Below are positions 5,464 through 7,615 of a stretch of DNA of 7,615 nt, in pieces. This stretch comes from Micrococcaceae bacterium (GTDB lineage Bacteria > Actinomycetota > Actinomycetes > Actinomycetales > Micrococcaceae): NCBI GenBank assembly GCA_003486025.1, contig DNHA01000080.1, positions 1-7,615 of the forward strand, in the 5' to 3' direction. The notes beneath the pieces are model-generated. The model saw only the letters and a program-made list of their open reading frames with translations. It was not told the DNA's origin and did no database searches. Made by a program: the position numbers and the translations under genes. Each line of letters opens with the position of its first letter. Position 1 is the first letter of the stretch.

Positions 5464-6977
5464 TCAATCATCCAGTTCGCGTTTACCGCTCCGAAGAAAA
5501 CCTCGCCCGCGAGGATCAGCTAGCACACAAGATCGCCACCGTTGCAGCCGATCCGGTAGAAGTGACCGCTGAGGTCACCGACATGATCATCAACCGCATC
5601 ATCGACAACGCTTCGGTGGCCATCGCCTCGCTGAACCGCGGTCCGATCATTGCCGCCCGCTCCCAAGCACTGGCCCACGCGCCGTCCACCGGCGGCAAGG
5701 GCGCCAACGTCTTCGGCATCACCGACAAGGTCTCCCCCGAGTGGGCAGCTTGGGCTAACGGCGTTGCCGTGCGCGAGCTCGATTACCATGACACCTTCTT
5801 GGCCGCCGAGTACTCCCACCCAGGCGATAACATCCCGCCCATCCTGGCTGTCGCGCAGCACACCGGCGCCAGCGGCAAGGATCTGATCCGCGGCATCGCC
5901 ACCGGCTACGAAATCCAGGTTGACCTGGTCAAGGCCATCTGCCTGCACAAGCACAAGATCGACCACGTAGCGCACCTGGGCCCATCGGCCTCCGCCGGCA
6001 TCGGCACCCTGCTGGGTCTGGATGTCGAGACCATCTTCCAGGCTGTCGGCCAGGGGCTGCACACCACCACCGCCACCCGCCAGTCGCGCAAGGGCGAGAT
6101 CTCCACCTGGAAGGCGCACGCCCCGGCTTTCGCCGGCAAGATGGCAGTGGAGGCAGCTGACCGTGCGATGCGCGGCCAGACCTCGCCGGTGCCAATCTAC
6201 GAAGGCGAAGACGGCGTGATCGCTTGGATGCTCGATGGCAAGGATGCCGCCTACGAGGTGCCTTTGCCGGAAGCTGGCGAAGCCAAGCGCGCGATCATGG
6301 ACACCTACACCAAGGAACACTCGGCTGAATACCAGGCGCAGGCTTGGATCGACCTGGCCCGCAAGCTGCACGGTGAGCACCCAGAAGCCACCGACCCTAA
6401 GAATGTGGCCTCGGTGCTGATCAAGACCAGCCACCACACCCACTACGTCATCGGCTCCGGCGCAAACGATCCGCAGAAGTACGATCCAACCGCTTCACGC
6501 GAGACCCTGGATCACTCGATTCCATACATCTTCACCGTCGCACTGCAGGATGGCGCATGGCACCACGTGGATTCCTACTCCCCGGAGCGCGCCGGCCGCG
6601 AAGACACCGTGGCGCTGTGGCACAAGGTCACCACCGAAGAAGATGCCGAGTGGACCCGCCGCTACCACTCGCTGGACATCAACGAGAAGGCCTTCGGTGG
6701 CAGCGTCGAAATCACCTTGAACGACGGCACCGTGATCACCGACCAGATCGCCGTGGCCGACGCGCACCCACTGGGCGCTCGTCCCTTCGCCCGCGAGCAG
6801 TACATCAACAAGTTCCGCAGCCTGGCCGCCGGCCTAGTCGACGACGCGGAAATCGACCGCTTCATCGCTGCCGCCGAAAACCTGGAAAACCTCGGTGCCG
6901 GCGAGCTGGAGCAGCTGAACATCGTTGCCGCAGCCGGAGTAATCGACGCCGCAGCAGCTCCGAAGGGCCTGTTCTAA
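5460..6977 (+). CDS. prpD: 2-methylcitrate dehydratase (MmgE/PrpD family)
   Basis: A 505-residue cytoplasmic enzyme, close to the usual length of bacterial PrpD. It removes water from 2-methylcitrate to give 2-methyl-cis-aconitate without an iron-sulfur cluster. Family motifs: RELDYHDTF (105-113), SHPGDNIPP (119-127), [19 protein letters not shown] (209-227) and YEGEDGV (247-253). These lie in the N-terminal helical domain; the remainder is the smaller C-terminal domain. The fold is shared with cis-aconitate decarboxylase, but the adjoining prpB and divergent prpE settle the assignment. The start ATG 5460 overlaps the gntR stop (ATGA), with AAGGA at 5451-5455 placed 4 nt upstream. All 21 lysine codons are AAG and C-ending codons dominate, suggesting a highly expressed enzyme when induced. 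It is the first structural gene of the operon and presumably depends on the gntR promoter. Confidence 0.95.
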   Translation: MINHPVRVYRSEENLAREDQLAHKIATVAADPVEVTAEVTDMIINRIIDNASVAIASLNRGPIIAARSQALAHAPSTGGKGANVFGITDKVSPEWAAWANGVAVRELDYHDTFLAAEYSHPGDNIPPILAVAQHTGASGKDLIRGIATGYEIQVDLVKAICLHKHKIDHVAHLGPSASAGIGTLLGLDVETIFQAVGQGLHTTTATRQSRKGEISTWKAHAPAFAGKMAVEAADRAMRGQTSPVPIYEGEDGVIAWMLDGKDAAYEVPLPEAGEAKRAIMDTYTKEHSAEYQAQAWIDLARKLHGEHPEATDPKNVASVLIKTSHHTHYVIGSGANDPQKYDPTASRETLDHSIPYIFTVALQDGAWHHVDSYSPERAGREDTVALWHKVTTEEDAEWTRRYHSLDINEKAFGGSVEITLNDGTVITDQIAVADAHPLGARPFAREQYINKFRSLAAGLVDDAEIDRFIAAAENLENLGAGELEQLNIVAAAGVIDAAAAPKGLF

Positions 6978-6978
6978 G

Positions 6979-7615
6979 ATGTTGTACTCAACTAAAACCG
7001 CAGCCGCCAAGCGTGCCGCGCTACGCGAAATGCTCACCCCGGGCGCTGCCCGCCAGTTCCCCGGAGCATTCAATCCACTCTCGGCCAAGCTGATCAGTGA
7101 GAAGGATTTCGACGGCATCTACATTTCCGGTGCGGTGCTCGCCAACGACCTGGGCCTGCCAGACATTGGGCTGACCTCGATCACCGAGGTGGCCACGCGT
7201 GCCGGACAGATCGCCCGGATGAGCGATTTGCCTTCGATCGTGGATGCAGACACCGGATTCGGCGAACCGATGAACGTGGCCCGCTCGATCCAGGAGCTGG
7301 AATACGCTGGCTTGGCCGGCTGCCATATCGAAGACCAGTTCAACCCGAAGCGCTGCGGGCACTTGGATGGCAAGAACGTGGTGGACACCGACACCATGCT
7401 CAAGCGCATCGCCGCCGCGGCCGACGCACGCATCGATGAGAACTTCTTGATCATGGCGCGCACCGATATCCGTGCGGTGGAGGGTCTGGACGCTGCGATC
7501 GACCGCGCCAAGGCCATGGTTGATGCCGGAGCGGACTCCATCTTCCCCGAGGCCATGAAGAATGTGTCGGAATTTGAAGCCATCTGCAATGCGGTGGATG
7601 TACCGGTGCTGGCGA
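6979..7615 (+). CDS. prpB: 2-methylisocitrate lyase, 5' part (cut by window end)
   Basis: An open frame from ATG 6979 to the last base, 212 codons seen of roughly 300 expected. It belongs to the isocitrate lyase/PEP mutase superfamily and cleaves 2-methylisocitrate into pyruvate and succinate, a Mg2+-dependent aldol cleavage. Visible signatures: PGAFNPLSAKLI near the N-terminus, LGLPDIGLTSITEV, metal-binding DADTGFGEP with D89 and D91, EDQFNPKRCGH carrying catalytic Cys126, and ARTDIRAVEGLDAAIDRA. The KRCGH form and the short N-terminus separate it from isocitrate lyase AceA, which is much longer. It starts 1 nt after the prpD stop. The best Shine-Dalgarno is AAGGG (6963-6967) inside prpD, 11 nt away, so translation is probably coupled to prpD. 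Lysine codons are 8 AAG to 1 AAA, like prpD. Confidence 0.95.
   Translation, partial: MLYSTKTAAAKRAALREMLTPGAARQFPGAFNPLSAKLISEKDFDGIYISGAVLANDLGLPDIGLTSITEVATRAGQIARMSDLPSIVDADTGFGEPMNVARSIQELEYAGLAGCHIEDQFNPKRCGHLDGKNVVDTDTMLKRIAAAADARIDENFLIMARTDIRAVEGLDAAIDRAKAMVDAGADSIFPEAMKNVSEFEAICNAVDVPVLA

Noticed and set aside
5520..6443. Long open frame (307 codons) on - opposite prpD
   Set aside because: It mirrors prpD codon bias, has no recognisable motif, and shows no Shine-Dalgarno or promoter that I could see.
5460..6977. cis-aconitate decarboxylase or another MmgE-type enzyme
   Set aside because: Same fold, but length, the [16 protein letters not shown] motif and the prpB/prpE neighbours point to 2-methylcitrate dehydratase.
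1..7615. CRISPR array, tRNA/rRNA, insertion sequence or phage genes
   Set aside because: No regularly spaced repeats, no transposase or integrase motifs, no terminal inverted repeats and no structural-RNA signatures were seen on either strand.

Overview
The window looks like chromosomal DNA from a moderately high-GC actinobacterium. The evidence is GC-rich third codon positions, TANNNT-type -10 boxes, a probable leaderless regulator gene, and a 2-methylcitrate-cycle layout of the Arthrobacter/Micrococcaceae kind. The family-level placement is an inference from memory; the phylum-level placement is firmer. Nearly all of the sequence is coding. Three intergenic gaps remain (960-1131, 2659-2736 and 4642-4812), and two of them carry clear structure.

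Left part (1-2658, all on +): the C-terminal end of a CitA/DcuS-type sensor histidine kinase overlaps by 4 bp a complete CitB/DcuR-type response regulator. A 172-bp gap with clustered AAGTA-like half-sites follows, then a DASS (SLC13/INDY-type) anion:sodium symporter. This is the usual arrangement in which a two-component system senses an external di- or tricarboxylate and switches on its own importer. The exact substrate cannot be read from the sequence. A 12-bp perfect inverted repeat (2674-2717) separates the symporter from the convergent prpE gene.

Right part (2737-7615): genes of propionate breakdown by the 2-methylcitrate cycle. prpE (propionyl-CoA synthetase, - strand) is divergent from an operon gntR-prpD-prpB (+ strand). 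The regulator is a FadR/FCD-type GntR protein whose stop overlaps the prpD start (ATGA); prpD is followed after 1 nt by prpB, which runs off the end of the window. prpC (2-methylcitrate synthase) would be expected next but is not in view. PrpE makes propionyl-CoA, PrpC (not seen) would condense it with oxaloacetate, PrpD dehydrates 2-methylcitrate, an aconitase rehydrates the product, and PrpB cleaves 2-methylisocitrate to pyruvate and succinate.

The most informative non-coding sequence is the 171-bp prpE/gntR gap. It contains two identical perfect palindromes, TGTATACA, whose centres lie 63 bp apart. One sits between the divergent promoters. The other overlaps the -10 box of what appears to be a leaderless gntR promoter. 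A TTTGCAA element resembling the RamB/PrpR box of other actinobacteria overlaps the predicted prpE -35. I see no mobile element, tRNA, rRNA or CRISPR array. The genes themselves belong to known families; what is new here is mostly regulatory architecture.
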